64,000 nt of DNA, taken from positions 1 through 64,000 of the forward strand of contig CAZCYV010000016.1 in NCBI GenBank assembly GCA_964503145.1, in the 5' to 3' direction. Source of the DNA: RBG-16-57-11 sp964503145 (GTDB lineage: Bacteria > Chloroflexota > Anaerolineae > Anaerolineales > UBA4823). Made by a program: the position numbers and the translations under genes. The notes under the pieces are model-generated. The model searched no databases. It worked only from the letters and a program-made list of their open reading frames with translations, and had not been told where the DNA came from. Shown here piece by piece: positions 56,271-64,000 of the stretch. Every line of letters begins with the position of its first letter. Positions within the stretch are counted from its first letter, which is position 1.

Positions 56271-58190
56271 TCAGCTTTGTAAATCGGATGCGCCGGCGGG
56301 TTTCTTCTGGCGCAGCGGCAACACGACGTAAAAAGTGCTGCCGGGGCAGGCGACTTCGTCGTAGCCGGGGCTTTCCGCCCACAGTTTGCCCCCGTGCGCC
56401 TGGATGATGCCACGGGCGATCGACAGCCCCAACCCCGGGCCGCCGCCTTTGAACTGGGTTCGGCTGGAGGAATGCAAGGCCACTTCGCCGGTCTGGTAGA
56501 ACTTCTCGAAGATCAATTCGAGCTGGTCGGGGGCGATGCCGATGCCGCTATCCTGCACAGTGATCTCCACGCCCGCTTCAGGGATGACCTCGCCCGCCGC
56601 CAGGGCGCGCCCGGAGACGACGATCCGCCCCCCGTCCGGCGTGTATTTGATGGCGTTGCTGATCAGTTGGAAGAACACCTTCTGTACGGCGTTGTTGTCG
56701 GCCTCCAGGGGCGGCACATCGCTCAGATCTTCCAGGGTCAGAGTGATCTCCCGCTGGCGTAGGGCGTTCTTGAAGTTGCCGACGATGTTGCGCAGCAGCA
56801 GGCCCAGCGACAATGGCTCAGGGCTGAGTTCCAGGGCGCGGCTGTCGATCTTGACGATGTCCAGCATGCTGTTGACGATTTCATGCAGGCGCTCGGCGCC
56901 GGAGTAGATGCCTCCGACCAGTTGCGCCAGGCGCTCCTGACCGGAGATGGTCTGGTCCTGCAGCAGCATCTGGCTGTAGCCCAGCAGCACGGTCAGCGGG
57001 GTGCGCAGTTCGTGCGAGGTGACGCGGATGAAGTCCGATTTGGTGCGGTCCAGGCGCTCCAACTGGGCATAGGCGCGGCGCAGTTCTTCGGTGCGCGCCT
57101 GCACCATCTCCTCCAGCCGCTGGTTGAAGCGCGCCAGGCGGTCGTACAGGCGGGCGTTTTCCAGGGCGATCGCCGCCTGTCCGGCAAAGGTGCGCGCCAG
57201 GGTGGCCTCGCTGTACATGTAGGGGCGCAGGTCATCCCGCGCCAGGTAGAGCATGCCGAACACCTGCTCGGCGCGGATCAGCGGCACGCCCATCCAGGAG
57301 CGCGCCGCCGGCAGGCCCTCGATCTCCTGCCAGTCGTCGTGCAGCAGCACATCCGGGATGGAGATCACCTGCCCGGTGTGGAAGACGCGGGCGTAGAGGC
57401 TGTCCTGGCGCAAGGGGACGCGCAGGCGCGCCTCCCCCAGGTTTTCGGCGAAGCCGCGCGTGGCCACAAATTCCAGCTCGTCCCCTTCGCGCAGCACCAC
57501 CGCCGAGCGATCGGAAGGGACAATCTCGTTCAGGTAGCGCAGGATTTGCTCGAGCACCTCGTCCAGATGGATGGTGCTGGAGAGAGCGTAGCCAATCTGG
57601 TAGAGCGTCTCGGCGAAGCGCCGCCGGGATTGTTCTGTCTGGTACAGGGTGGCGTTGCGGATGGCGATGGTCACCTGGTCAGCCAGCGAGCGCAACAGGA
57701 CGATGTCCTCTTCGCTGAAAGCGCTGGGTTGGGCGCTCAAGATTTCCAGCGCGCCAACGTGCTTTTGAGCGATCTTCAGCGGCAGCACCAGTTGCGAGCG
57801 CGCCTGCGGGAAGCGCTCCGCCAGGGGCAGACGGCGGGGGTCGAGCTGGTTGCTCAGGTGGTGCACCCCGCTGCGGCACACCCAGGTGATGCTGTTCTCT
57901 ACGTCGATCGCCAGTTGCACTTCCGCCCGGCTGAGGTCTTCCCCTTGCGGGGTCAGCCCGGCTTTGAGTTGCACAGCCTCGGCCGGCTCGGTGACCAGCC
58001 AGACGTTGACCCCATAGTAGCCGAAGGATTGACGCAGTAGCTCCACCAAGGCCAGCAGCAGGGTCTGCAGGTCCAGGCTGGAGGTGACCGCCCGGCCGAC
58101 CTCTGCGATGGCCGCCAGGCGTTGGGCGTAGAGGCGTTCGGCCTGGGCGTCGCCGGGGATTGGGGTGGACAAATCCTTGGTAGGCTCCAT
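56271..58190 (-). CDS. GAF-domain sensor histidine kinase
   Basis: A 639-residue cytosolic histidine kinase without transmembrane helices. Two GAF-type sensor domains occupy roughly residues 20-185 and 195-350 (AIAEVGRAVTSSLDLQTLLL; FAETLYQIGYALSSTIHLDE). A coiled coil (LYDRLARFNQRLEEMVQART) leads to the HisKA box FIRVTSHELRTPLTVLLGYS and the HATPase motifs NAIKYTPDGGRI, VQDSGIGIAPDQLELIFEKF and GGGPGLGLSIARG. No response regulator is adjacent. ATG at 58190 was chosen because a TATAAT lies between it and the earlier ATG at 58226. Confidence 0.92.
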   Translation of the reverse strand: MEPTKDLSTPIPGDAQAERLYAQRLAAIAEVGRAVTSSLDLQTLLLALVELLRQSFGYYGVNVWLVTEPAEAVQLKAGLTPQGEDLSRAEVQLAIDVENSITWVCRSGVHHLSNQLDPRRLPLAERFPQARSQLVLPLKIAQKHVGALEILSAQPSAFSEEDIVLLRSLADQVTIAIRNATLYQTEQSRRRFAETLYQIGYALSSTIHLDEVLEQILRYLNEIVPSDRSAVVLREGDELEFVATRGFAENLGEARLRVPLRQDSLYARVFHTGQVISIPDVLLHDDWQEIEGLPAARSWMGVPLIRAEQVFGMLYLARDDLRPYMYSEATLARTFAGQAAIALENARLYDRLARFNQRLEEMVQARTEELRRAYAQLERLDRTKSDFIRVTSHELRTPLTVLLGYSQMLLQDQTISGQERLAQLVGGIYSGAERLHEIVNSMLDIVKIDSRALELSPEPLSLGLLLRNIVGNFKNALRQREITLTLEDLSDVPPLEADNNAVQKVFFQLISNAIKYTPDGGRIVVSGRALAAGEVIPEAGVEITVQDSGIGIAPDQLELIFEKFYQTGEVALHSSSRTQFKGGGPGLGLSIARGIIQAHGGKLWAESPGYDEVACPGSTFYVVLPLRQKKPAGASDLQS

Positions 58191-58213
58191 AGTGTGCGCC
58201 GTGAAAGCCCTCG

Positions 58214-58219
58214 TATTAT
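58214..58219 (-). promoter_or_regulatory. -10 element of the histidine kinase gene
   Basis: TATAAT (58219-58214) 23 nt upstream of the ATG at 58190. -35 weak. It decides the gene start. Confidence 0.45.
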
Positions 58220-58357
58220 AGCGCATGTTGGGCTACAAACGCGGCGGACAATTCAAAATAAATTGTGATACAATCGGGTTGTCAGGCGCTGCGTTGTGGC
58301 CTGTGCCAGAGCCAGGATTGCGAATCGCACACTGCGCGACTTTTGGGAGAATCGATC

Positions 58358-59221
58358 ATGAAGAGGCTGTCCTTGCTGCTCGTTTTGTTCCTCCTGGCAG
58401 GTTGTTTGCCTGTTTCGACGGAATTGGTGCCGCCGGCGACGCTGGCGGCGCAGACCATGGCGGCGATGCCCAAGACCGCGACGCCCGGGCCGACGAACAC
58501 CCCCTTGCCGACCCCGTCGGCCACCCTGGATTTGCGCCCACCCACGCCGATGATCGATCTGACTTTGCCCGGCGCTTACTGCCTGCCGACCCAAACCACG
58601 CGCGCCCTCGCCCTGGTGACGAAGGTGCTGGACGGCGCTACGATCGAGGTGGCCACCAACAACCAGACCTGGACGGTCAGGTATATCGGCCTGGATGCGC
58701 CCAGCATCTTCGCCCCCGCCGAGTGGCAGGCGGCGCAATCTCTTGGTTTGAACGACAGCCTGGTCAGCGGACGCAGCGTGACCCTCATCCAGGATGTCAC
58801 CGACGTGGATGCCTTGGGGTATCGCCCACGGTATGTGATCGCCGGCAACGTGTTCGTCAATTACGAGATCGTGCGCCAGGGCATGGCAAGCGTGGTGATC
58901 GAACCGCCGGATACCGCCTGCCAGAACTCGCTGCTGGCCGCCCAGGTCGAAGCGCAGACGGCGGTGAGCGGCATCTGGCAGCCAACGCCTCTGCCCACCT
59001 TCACCATTCCGCCCTCGGCGACGATCACCAACACCCCTGGGCCGGCCACGGCCACCAGTGTGCCGCCGTGCAATTGCAGCCGGCAATACACCTGCAACGC
59101 CTTCCCCACCCAGAACCGCGCCCAGGCATGCTACGATTACTGCCTGCGTACCGGCTATGGCCCGGTGCTGCCAGACAACAACCGCAATGGCCGGGTGTGC
59201 GAAGGATTGCCGCGAGAATGA
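58358..59221 (+). CDS. Lipoprotein with degenerate SNase-like domain and excalibur motif
   Basis: A 287-residue lipoprotein (MKRLSLLLVLFLLAGC lipobox). A Thr/Pro linker leads to a staphylococcal-nuclease-like domain: ALVTKVLDGATIEV and WTVRYIGLDAPS. The usual DGDT and DTPE catalytic residues are changed (DGAT, DAPS), so nuclease activity is doubtful. After a second Thr/Pro linker, the C-terminus has six cysteines and an excalibur-type Ca-binding end, DNNRNGRVCEGLP. ATG at 58358 follows GGGAGA. The stop overlaps the next gene by 4 nt. Confidence 0.75.
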   Translation: MKRLSLLLVLFLLAGCLPVSTELVPPATLAAQTMAAMPKTATPGPTNTPLPTPSATLDLRPPTPMIDLTLPGAYCLPTQTTRALALVTKVLDGATIEVATNNQTWTVRYIGLDAPSIFAPAEWQAAQSLGLNDSLVSGRSVTLIQDVTDVDALGYRPRYVIAGNVFVNYEIVRQGMASVVIEPPDTACQNSLLAAQVEAQTAVSGIWQPTPLPTFTIPPSATITNTPGPATATSVPPCNCSRQYTCNAFPTQNRAQACYDYCLRTGYGPVLPDNNRNGRVCEGLPRE

Positions 59222-59493
59222 CGATCAGAGCGTTCACCCTGATCAAGATCAAGGTCGGGGATTTGCGGGCGGCGGTGCGCGATCTGCGGCGCATACCGCT
59301 GGTGGACGAGGCCAATCTGACCTTCGGCCCCTATGACATCATCGCCACCCTGCACGCCGAGGATTTGCAAGAACTGGGGCGCGTCGTGGCGCGCGAGATT
59401 CAGACCATCCCAGGCGTGCTGGAGACCCGCACCTGCATCATGGTGGACCCCCAGGCGCTGGAAGATATTCAGGTCGCCAGCTATCCAGAATAA
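59218..59493 (+). CDS. Stand-alone Lrp/AsnC effector-binding domain protein
   Basis: A 91-residue protein matching only the C-terminal RAM (ligand-binding) domain of Lrp/AsnC regulators: RAFTLIKIKVGDLRAAVRDL, then GPYDIIATLHAEDLQELGRV and IPGVLETRTCIMV. It has no DNA-binding helix-turn-helix. Such proteins oligomerise and bind small effectors. It overlaps the lipoprotein gene (ATGA), which is odd for a cytosolic regulator. The 3' end overlaps the convergent sulfatase-fold gene by 13 nt. Confidence 0.85.
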   Translation: MTIRAFTLIKIKVGDLRAAVRDLRRIPLVDEANLTFGPYDIIATLHAEDLQELGRVVAREIQTIPGVLETRTCIMVDPQALEDIQVASYPE

Positions 59494-61001
59494 GGCCGAT
59501 TGACCTCGGCCAGTTTTTGATCCAACTCGGCCTGTAGCTCCCTGGCCATCGGGTGTTCGGGGTAGGCGTTTTGTAATTCCTCGGGGTCAGCTTCCAGATC
59601 GTAGAACTCGTAATTGTCCCGATAGTAGCGATAACCCAGGTAGCGGATCAGCTTATAGCGGCCGCGGATCAGGGCGACGGTGGCCTTGCGCAGCGGGCCG
59701 AAGGAAGGGTTAGCCTTGGCTTCGACGACGTAAATGCTGCGATCCGGCGCCTCTTCGCCGCCCAGGCCGGGCAGCGCCTGCCCCTCGCACCTTGGCGGGA
59801 CCGGCAGGCCGACCAGGTGCAACAGGGAGGGCAGTACATCCACGTTGCTGGTCAGGGCGTGCACGTCCTGGCGCTGCCGCTGGCCAGGCGCCGAGATGAT
59901 CAGCGGCACGCGGATGTTCGGCTCGAAGACCAGCGGCATCGAATGACCGGTGGCCCCGCGTTCGAAGATTTCGCCATGGTCGGAGGTCAGGATCAAGTAG
60001 CTGTTTTCCAGCACGCCGCGGCTTTCCAGGGCGTCGAGCAAGCGGCCGAATTCGGCGTCCAGCTCGGCAATGAACTGGTCATAGCTGCGCCGCTGGCTGG
60101 CGCTGCGCTCCTCGGAGATGCCCGCCGCCAGGCGATGCTTTCTCTTAGGCGGCGGCGCCCAGCCGTCATCGAACAGGCTCAGATAGGGCCGCGAAGGGAT
60201 ATAAGGGGCGTGCGGGGGCATCAAATGCACGTACGCCAGGGAGGGCTGCGGCAGGCCGGTCAGCAACTCTATCACGCCGTCCATCACCTGATCGAACCGG
60301 AAGTAGACGTCGGTGTTGGCGATGCGCGGCAGCCCAGCAGGGTATTTCTCCCTCAGCCGTCTGGAATACAGTTGGGTGGCGAATTGGGTGCGCAGATCGT
60401 TCAACAGCGACAGGAACAGCGAACCGTGCGCCTCCTCACGCTTGAACAGGAACTGATCCACGCTTTTCAGTCCGTAAATGGCGTCGTTGGGGAACAGGTT
60501 GTCATAGAACACACTGCCGCTCAGCGTGAAGCTATCCAACGCCAGGTGGCGATCCAGGTACCGCTCGGCTTGATAAAGTAGCGTGTCGGCATAGATGTTC
60601 TGGGTGTAAGCCACCTGGTGGAAGGCCCCCTCGAGCAGGTGGAACATGTGCTGCGGCAGCGCCGCCGGGCTGATCAGGCTGCTCAGGTTCAGGGCGCGAT
60701 GCGTCCAGGGGTAGGTACCGGTGAACAACGAGGCGGTGCTGGGGGTGGTGTAATTGCCCGCCGAATGGTGGTTGTGATACACCGTGGCGCGGGCGGCAAA
60801 ACGCTCCATGTTGGGGCTGGTGCGGCGCGGGTAGCCATGGACGGACAGGTTGAAGGCGCACAGCGCATCGAACAGGATCAGAATGACGTTGGGCAGTTCC
60901 TGGTTTTGCGTCGCTCGCGCCGGCAGGTGGCGCACCAGTGGCGCCAGCGCAGCCGCCCCCGCCAGCCTGAGAAAGTCGCGTCGGTTCAGATTGGAGGTCA
61001 T
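59481..61001 (-). CDS. Tat-exported sulfatase-fold hydrolase/transferase with Thr nucleophile
   Basis: A 506-residue protein of the alkaline phosphatase/sulfatase superfamily. The N-terminus carries a twin-arginine signal (NRRDFLRLAGAAALAPL). Metal motifs: NVILILFDALCAFNLSVHGY (Asp), ILTSDHGEIFERGATGHSM (Asp, His). The nucleophile region reads NYTTPSTASLFTGTYPW, so there is a Thr instead of the Cys/Ser-x-Pro-x-Arg of true sulfatases, as in phosphoglycerol or phosphoethanolamine transferases. Exported action on an envelope polymer is inferred. The membrane protein gene lies 10 nt upstream. Confidence 0.85.
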   Translation of the reverse strand: MTSNLNRRDFLRLAGAAALAPLVRHLPARATQNQELPNVILILFDALCAFNLSVHGYPRRTSPNMERFAARATVYHNHHSAGNYTTPSTASLFTGTYPWTHRALNLSSLISPAALPQHMFHLLEGAFHQVAYTQNIYADTLLYQAERYLDRHLALDSFTLSGSVFYDNLFPNDAIYGLKSVDQFLFKREEAHGSLFLSLLNDLRTQFATQLYSRRLREKYPAGLPRIANTDVYFRFDQVMDGVIELLTGLPQPSLAYVHLMPPHAPYIPSRPYLSLFDDGWAPPPKRKHRLAAGISEERSASQRRSYDQFIAELDAEFGRLLDALESRGVLENSYLILTSDHGEIFERGATGHSMPLVFEPNIRVPLIISAPGQRQRQDVHALTSNVDVLPSLLHLVGLPVPPRCEGQALPGLGGEEAPDRSIYVVEAKANPSFGPLRKATVALIRGRYKLIRYLGYRYYRDNYEFYDLEADPEELQNAYPEHPMARELQAELDQKLAEVNRPYSG

Positions 61002-61011
61002 GGTTTCGATT

Positions 61012-61614
61012 TCACCACAGGTTGCGGGCGATCACGACCAGCGCGCCGATCAAACCCAGAGGCACGTACAGGTAGGCGAAGATGGTCATGCGCTCGGCAA
61101 CCGCCAACGCCAGACGGGTGAGCAACCCGATGCGTTTGAAAACAAAAGATGTCGTGATGATGAAGGCAATGATCCCGATCAGCGCCAGCAACGGATAGGC
61201 CAGCGTTTGCCAGAGTTCGAGTTTGTAAATGCGGCTGACGTCGCGCTGGATCAGATAGCCGCCAATCCCCAGAACCGCGGCGAGGGCGCTGCCCTGGACG
61301 ACGAACTGATCTTTGAAATAGCGCCCCGGGGTCATCCAGCACAGCAGCAAGAGCAGACCCATCACCACCAGGCTCTCGAACAGGGCGAAGGCCAGGATAT
61401 AGGCGAGCAGGATCAGCACACTCCAGACGTTCAGGTATTCCAGCCAGCTCGGCAGCCACCAAAAGGCGCGGTAGAGCGTCCAACTGAAGACGATGAACAC
61501 AACGACCGAAAACACCGCCAGGGCTTCCTGCCTGGAAGGGAGCCGGGCGCTCAGGCTATTCTTTAGACTCTTCAATGCGGGGATTTGCCCTTCGTCAGCT
61601 TCAATTCCATCCAC
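61012..61614 (-). CDS. Polytopic membrane protein of unknown function
   Basis: A 200-residue protein with about five or six helices (AVFSVVVFIVFSWTLYRAFW, VWSVLILLAYILAFALF, LVVMGLLLLLCWM, LALIGIIAFIITTSF, FAYLYVPLGLIGALVVIA). No family recognised. A TTG at 61575, overlapping the GNAT stop (TTGA) and preceded by AAGGGC, may be the real start; the ATG at 61614 lies inside the GNAT gene without a ribosome site. It sits between the GNAT and sulfatase-fold genes and may anchor or assist the latter. Confidence 0.65.
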   Translation of the reverse strand: MDGIEADEGQIPALKSLKNSLSARLPSRQEALAVFSVVVFIVFSWTLYRAFWWLPSWLEYLNVWSVLILLAYILAFALFESLVVMGLLLLLCWMTPGRYFKDQFVVQGSALAAVLGIGGYLIQRDVSRIYKLELWQTLAYPLLALIGIIAFIITTSFVFKRIGLLTRLALAVAERMTIFAYLYVPLGLIGALVVIARNLW

Positions 61615-62567
61615 ATCAGCGTCTGGTGCTCTCTGAAGCCAGCCTTGCGGATCGCCTCGGCATACTGGCGCGCCGGATAATCCAGCATCAGCGGGCGGGA
61701 GGAGGGGGCATGCTGGCGGGCATGCGCCAGCAGCGCGTGCACCAGGCGCTCATCGCTATAAGGCGGCGCAGCCAGCCAGAGCATGTTGGCATATCCCCCG
61801 CTGGCCTGCCAGGCGACGGCGCCCAGCAAGCGGCTGGAGCTGGTGAGCGCCCATTGATAGATAGTGGCGTTATAGAGGAAACGATAGAACTCGCCAACGA
61901 AGCCCGGCCGCAGCAGGTTCATCCGGAAAGGCATGTGCCAGGATAGCTCAGCAGGGTAATCTTGCGCCAGCCAGGTGCGTTGCTCCTCCCAGGCGCGCCG
62001 CGGCAGCGCAGTGATGCGCAACCCTGGAGGCAGCGCTGGTTGTGAAAACTCCGGGGTGCTAAACCAGGTGGTGCGCCGGGCGCGCTCGATGAAGCCCAGG
62101 GAGAGGTACAAATCCACGGCAGCCTGGTTCTCCTCGCGCACGTGTAGCCAGACGGCTGGCGCGCTGCGTTGGCGGGCGTAGTCGATTGCTTGCTCGGTCA
62201 GCCGCCTGCCAATGCCCTGGCGGCGGAAATCGGGATGCACCGCCACGTTGGCGATCAGAAAGTGGCGCTGGCCGCGCAGGTAATACGGGATCAGGCTGAC
62301 ATTGCCCACGATGCGCTCTTCGTGCTGCCATATATAACCGTTCATCGCCGGGCTGGCCCATTCGGCTGTCGTGGCCCAACTCAGGGGCGCAGGATGGTGG
62401 GCTGCAGCGCGCATCCGCTCCAGGTATTCGCGACCGTCGGGATCCAGCGAGTCGGCAAAGCAAAGCTCTACCAGATCGGCGACCGCTTCCAGGTCCCGGC
62501 GAGGGTCAAAGGGGCGCAACGCGCCTTCCGCTGGTTTGGCGGCGAGCGTCTTGGTGATCGATGTCAT
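61572..62567 (-). CDS. Double-GNAT N-acetyltransferase
   Basis: A 331-residue protein with two GNAT folds in tandem. The first has the acetyl-CoA-binding loop in IANVAVHPDFRRQGIGRRLT followed by AVWLHVREENQAAVDLYLSL and GFIERARRTTWF. The second (about residues 190-330) is more divergent: LLGAVAWQASGGYANMLWL and LVHALLAHARQH. The substrate is unknown. ATG at 62567 chosen; the -10 TAAAAT at 62586-62581 leaves only 13 nt before it, so an upstream start at 62642 is excluded if that promoter is used. Confidence 0.85.
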   Translation of the reverse strand: MTSITKTLAAKPAEGALRPFDPRRDLEAVADLVELCFADSLDPDGREYLERMRAAAHHPAPLSWATTAEWASPAMNGYIWQHEERIVGNVSLIPYYLRGQRHFLIANVAVHPDFRRQGIGRRLTEQAIDYARQRSAPAVWLHVREENQAAVDLYLSLGFIERARRTTWFSTPEFSQPALPPGLRITALPRRAWEEQRTWLAQDYPAELSWHMPFRMNLLRPGFVGEFYRFLYNATIYQWALTSSSRLLGAVAWQASGGYANMLWLAAPPYSDERLVHALLAHARQHAPSSRPLMLDYPARQYAEAIRKAGFREHQTLMWMELKLTKGKSPH

Positions 62568-62580
62568 AAGCTTTGAATGA

Positions 62581-62586
62581 ATTTTA
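62581..62586 (-). promoter_or_regulatory. -10 element of the GNAT gene
   Basis: GCGGTAAAAT on the minus strand, TAAAAT at 62586-62581, 13 nt ahead of the ATG, with no ribosome site between. Confidence 0.4.
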
Positions 62587-62635
62587 CCGCAATCGCGGGC
62601 CGACCGGCGGCGAAATGGCAATTTGTCCAATCCCC

Positions 62636-62664
62636 TTGCCATGCAGCAAAGCAGGCTTTAAAAT
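62636..62664 (+). promoter_or_regulatory. Promoter of the nurA-herA operon
   Basis: TTGCCA (62636-62641), 17-nt spacer, TAAAAT (62659-62664), 35 nt before the ATG at 62700. Confidence 0.6.
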
Positions 62665-62699
62665 GGCTAAAACACTTGTTCTGAATATTGGGACGCCTC

Positions 62700-63908
62700 A
62701 TGTCGCTGGATTTTCAACAGGTACGTCAACAGATCAAGGCTCTAGGAGAGCAGGCACCGTGGCGCGCCCGTCGCCTGACCGAGTTGCGCCAGCGGGCGGC
62801 GGAGTTGCTGACGAAACATGCCCAAGATTTGGATGCGCTGCGCCAGCGGATGCACACGGTGACCCGGTTGCATGATCCTAACCTGCGCTGCGCTTTGCCG
62901 GCGCTGGAGAACCCCGAGCCGCTAAACGCGCACTACCCGCTGCCGCCGTTGCCGGTTCAGGCGACAATCCTGGCGGCGGACGGGTCGCAAATCGCCCCTG
63001 ACCGACATGCGGAAGTCCACTACGGCCTGATCAACGTGGGCGCGGTGCAGTTGCGCCTCGGGCGGCCAGATGCGCCGGTGATCAGCGTGCAGAGTCGGCT
63101 GATGTACGATGAGGAACTGTACACTGCGGCGGGTACGATCACCGAAGAGCAACTGTCTTTGATGCGCGATCTGGAAGAGCGCCGCCTGTTGGCCGACCTG
63201 GCCACAGGCGCTGAGTTACCGGTGATCACCTTCACTGATGGCCCAATGGAGCTTTGGGGGGCGAAGGACAGCCCCGACAGCGGCGAGTTCGAACGCAGCC
63301 TGGCGCAGTACCACGCCGCGCTGTGGAGCCTGCGTGAACTGAACGCAGCCACTGCTGGCTATGTGGATAAGCCTTTCGCCAACCTGGTGGTGCGCCTGCT
63401 GGAGGTGGCTTCACTGCCCGAAGACCAGCTTGCCAGCGTGAAAAACAGCCATCCACTGCAAGGTGTGCTCGACTTGGAGTTGTACCGCGATTTGCTGGCG
63501 CCAGGCGAGCGCTCGGCGGTCTTTGCCTTGCAGTCCCGCTCGGCGCAACGGTATCGCGACGATCTGGCGCTGCACTTCTTTTATCTGAACGTGGGGCGAG
63601 AGGGACATCCCTGGCTGGCGCGCGTGGAAATCCCTGCCTGGGTGGCGCAGAACCGCAGGATGCTGGACGAGCTGCACGCAGTGCTGGTGCAGCAGTGCCG
63701 CATCCTGGGCAATCGCCCTTTTCCCTATCTCCTGCATCGCGCCCATGAGGCTGCTGTGGTCACGCTGGAGGAGAAGGAGCAGGTCACCCAGATGATCGCT
63801 TTGGAATTGCGCAATCGCGGCGTGGAGGTGGGTGAAATTTCCTCGAAGCAAAGCGCAAAAACTGCTGGCGGCAGGAGCCGCTATAACCATGGGAGGAAAG
63901 CCATATGA
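62700..63908 (+). CDS. nurA: NurA-domain nuclease
   Basis: A 402-residue nuclease of the NurA family, which resects DNA ends together with the HerA helicase. Metal-binding motifs: ATILAADGSQIAPDRH (first Asp), VITFTDGPMELWG (second Asp), AGYVDKPFANLVV and the C-terminal LNVGREGHPWLARVEIPAWV. An N-terminal helical region (residues 1-70) precedes the domain. ATG at 62700 chosen; TTG at 62688 is possible. The stop overlaps the next start (ATGA), and that gene looks like herA, which supports the call. Confidence 0.88.
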   Translation: MSLDFQQVRQQIKALGEQAPWRARRLTELRQRAAELLTKHAQDLDALRQRMHTVTRLHDPNLRCALPALENPEPLNAHYPLPPLPVQATILAADGSQIAPDRHAEVHYGLINVGAVQLRLGRPDAPVISVQSRLMYDEELYTAAGTITEEQLSLMRDLEERRLLADLATGAELPVITFTDGPMELWGAKDSPDSGEFERSLAQYHAALWSLRELNAATAGYVDKPFANLVVRLLEVASLPEDQLASVKNSHPLQGVLDLELYRDLLAPGERSAVFALQSRSAQRYRDDLALHFFYLNVGREGHPWLARVEIPAWVAQNRRMLDELHAVLVQQCRILGNRPFPYLLHRAHEAAVVTLEEKEQVTQMIALELRNRGVEVGEISSKQSAKTAGGRSRYNHGRKAI

Positions 63909-64000
63909 CGCAAGCCATACCAATCGGGCGCCTGCTGCGCGCCGGCACCTCCGGCTTTGTAATCGGTTGTCGCGTGACTCAACTCGAAAGCCCGTCCTTC
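63905..64000 (+). CDS. herA: HerA-like DNA translocase, N-terminal fragment cut by window end
   Basis: Only the first 32 codons are in the window (begins MTQAIPIGRLLRAGTSGFVI). The opening I-G-x-[LV] and G-x-V-x-G-C-R-V pattern fits the N-terminal HAS-barrel of HerA-like ATPases. The 4-nt overlap with nurA matches the usual nurA-herA pairing. The ATPase domain lies beyond the window, so the call rests largely on context. Confidence 0.6.
   Translation, partial: MTQAIPIGRLLRAGTSGFVIGCRVTQLESPSF

Noticed and set aside
56883..58040. 385-codon open frame opposite the histidine kinase
   Set aside because: Antisense shadow in GC-rich sequence; the kinase on the minus strand has all its motifs.

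Overview
This 64 kb window is a dense stretch of bacterial chromosome. Gene content suggests a Chloroflexota bacterium, most likely of the Anaerolineae. Pointers are a LysW-carrier amino-acid operon, three Ser/Thr kinases (two fused to beta-propellers), a HerA-NurA pair, a BamB-like lipoprotein inside the rnpA-yidD-yidC-jag cluster, and many lipoproteins with Pro/Thr-rich linkers. This is inference from gene families; no rRNA gene is in view. Genes are tightly packed, often with 4-nt ATGA overlaps. Many promoters share a GGTANAAT core, and several genes lie so close to it that leaderless or near-leaderless mRNAs are likely.

Layout. 1-0.25 kb: a consensus promoter and structured leader firing leftwards out of the window, probably towards an rRNA operon. 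0.3-2.9 kb (minus): DUF2203 protein, small protein, remnant of a membrane protein, methyltransferase, small membrane protein. 3.1-7.1 kb (minus): tRNA-Glu, then the conserved rpmH-rnpA-yidD-[PQQ lipoprotein]-yidC-jag cluster. 7.1-9.2 kb (minus): folD and a DHH phosphoesterase. 9.3-13.7 kb (plus): lipoprotein, a 42-residue membrane microprotein ending WIYQGF, an MBOAT acyltransferase and two SGNH proteins, resembling the DltX-DltB-DltD envelope-acylation logic. 13.7-18 kb (minus): kinase-TolB propeller fusion and gyrB. 18.2-24.1 kb (plus): branched-chain amino-acid ABC transporter. 24.2-29.2 kb (plus): cinA-like gene, an amidohydrolase fused to a CYTH-like domain, inositol-phosphatase family protein, aldo/keto reductase.

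29.3-35.9 kb (plus) is a signalling island: kinase-PQQ propeller, PP2C phosphatase, J-domain/VWA fusion, zinc-ribbon/FHA protein, a small unknown protein and two response regulators. Together these offer phosphorylation, dephosphorylation, phospho-reading and a VWA scaffold. 35.9-39.5 kb: DUF971 protein, SH3 protein, Ca2+/H+ antiporter, a third kinase, rpmB. 39.7-46.7 kb (plus): Asp23, FakA, FakB (fatty-acid kinase), RecG, CoaD, a coiled-coil protein and a bacterial acyl-CoA-binding protein.

46.9-52.3 kb (minus) is the complete lysW-X-Y-Z-J-K operon, preceded by a leader with a terminator and a competing antiterminator pairing. 52.5-58.2 kb (minus): a GC-rich DnaE2-like polymerase, a SWIM-finger protein and a GAF histidine kinase. 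58.3-64 kb: a nuclease-fold/excalibur lipoprotein, a stand-alone AsnC-type effector domain, a Tat-exported sulfatase-fold protein with a putative Thr nucleophile, a membrane protein, a double GNAT, and NurA followed by the start of HerA. No CRISPR array, insertion sequence, prophage or replication origin was seen.
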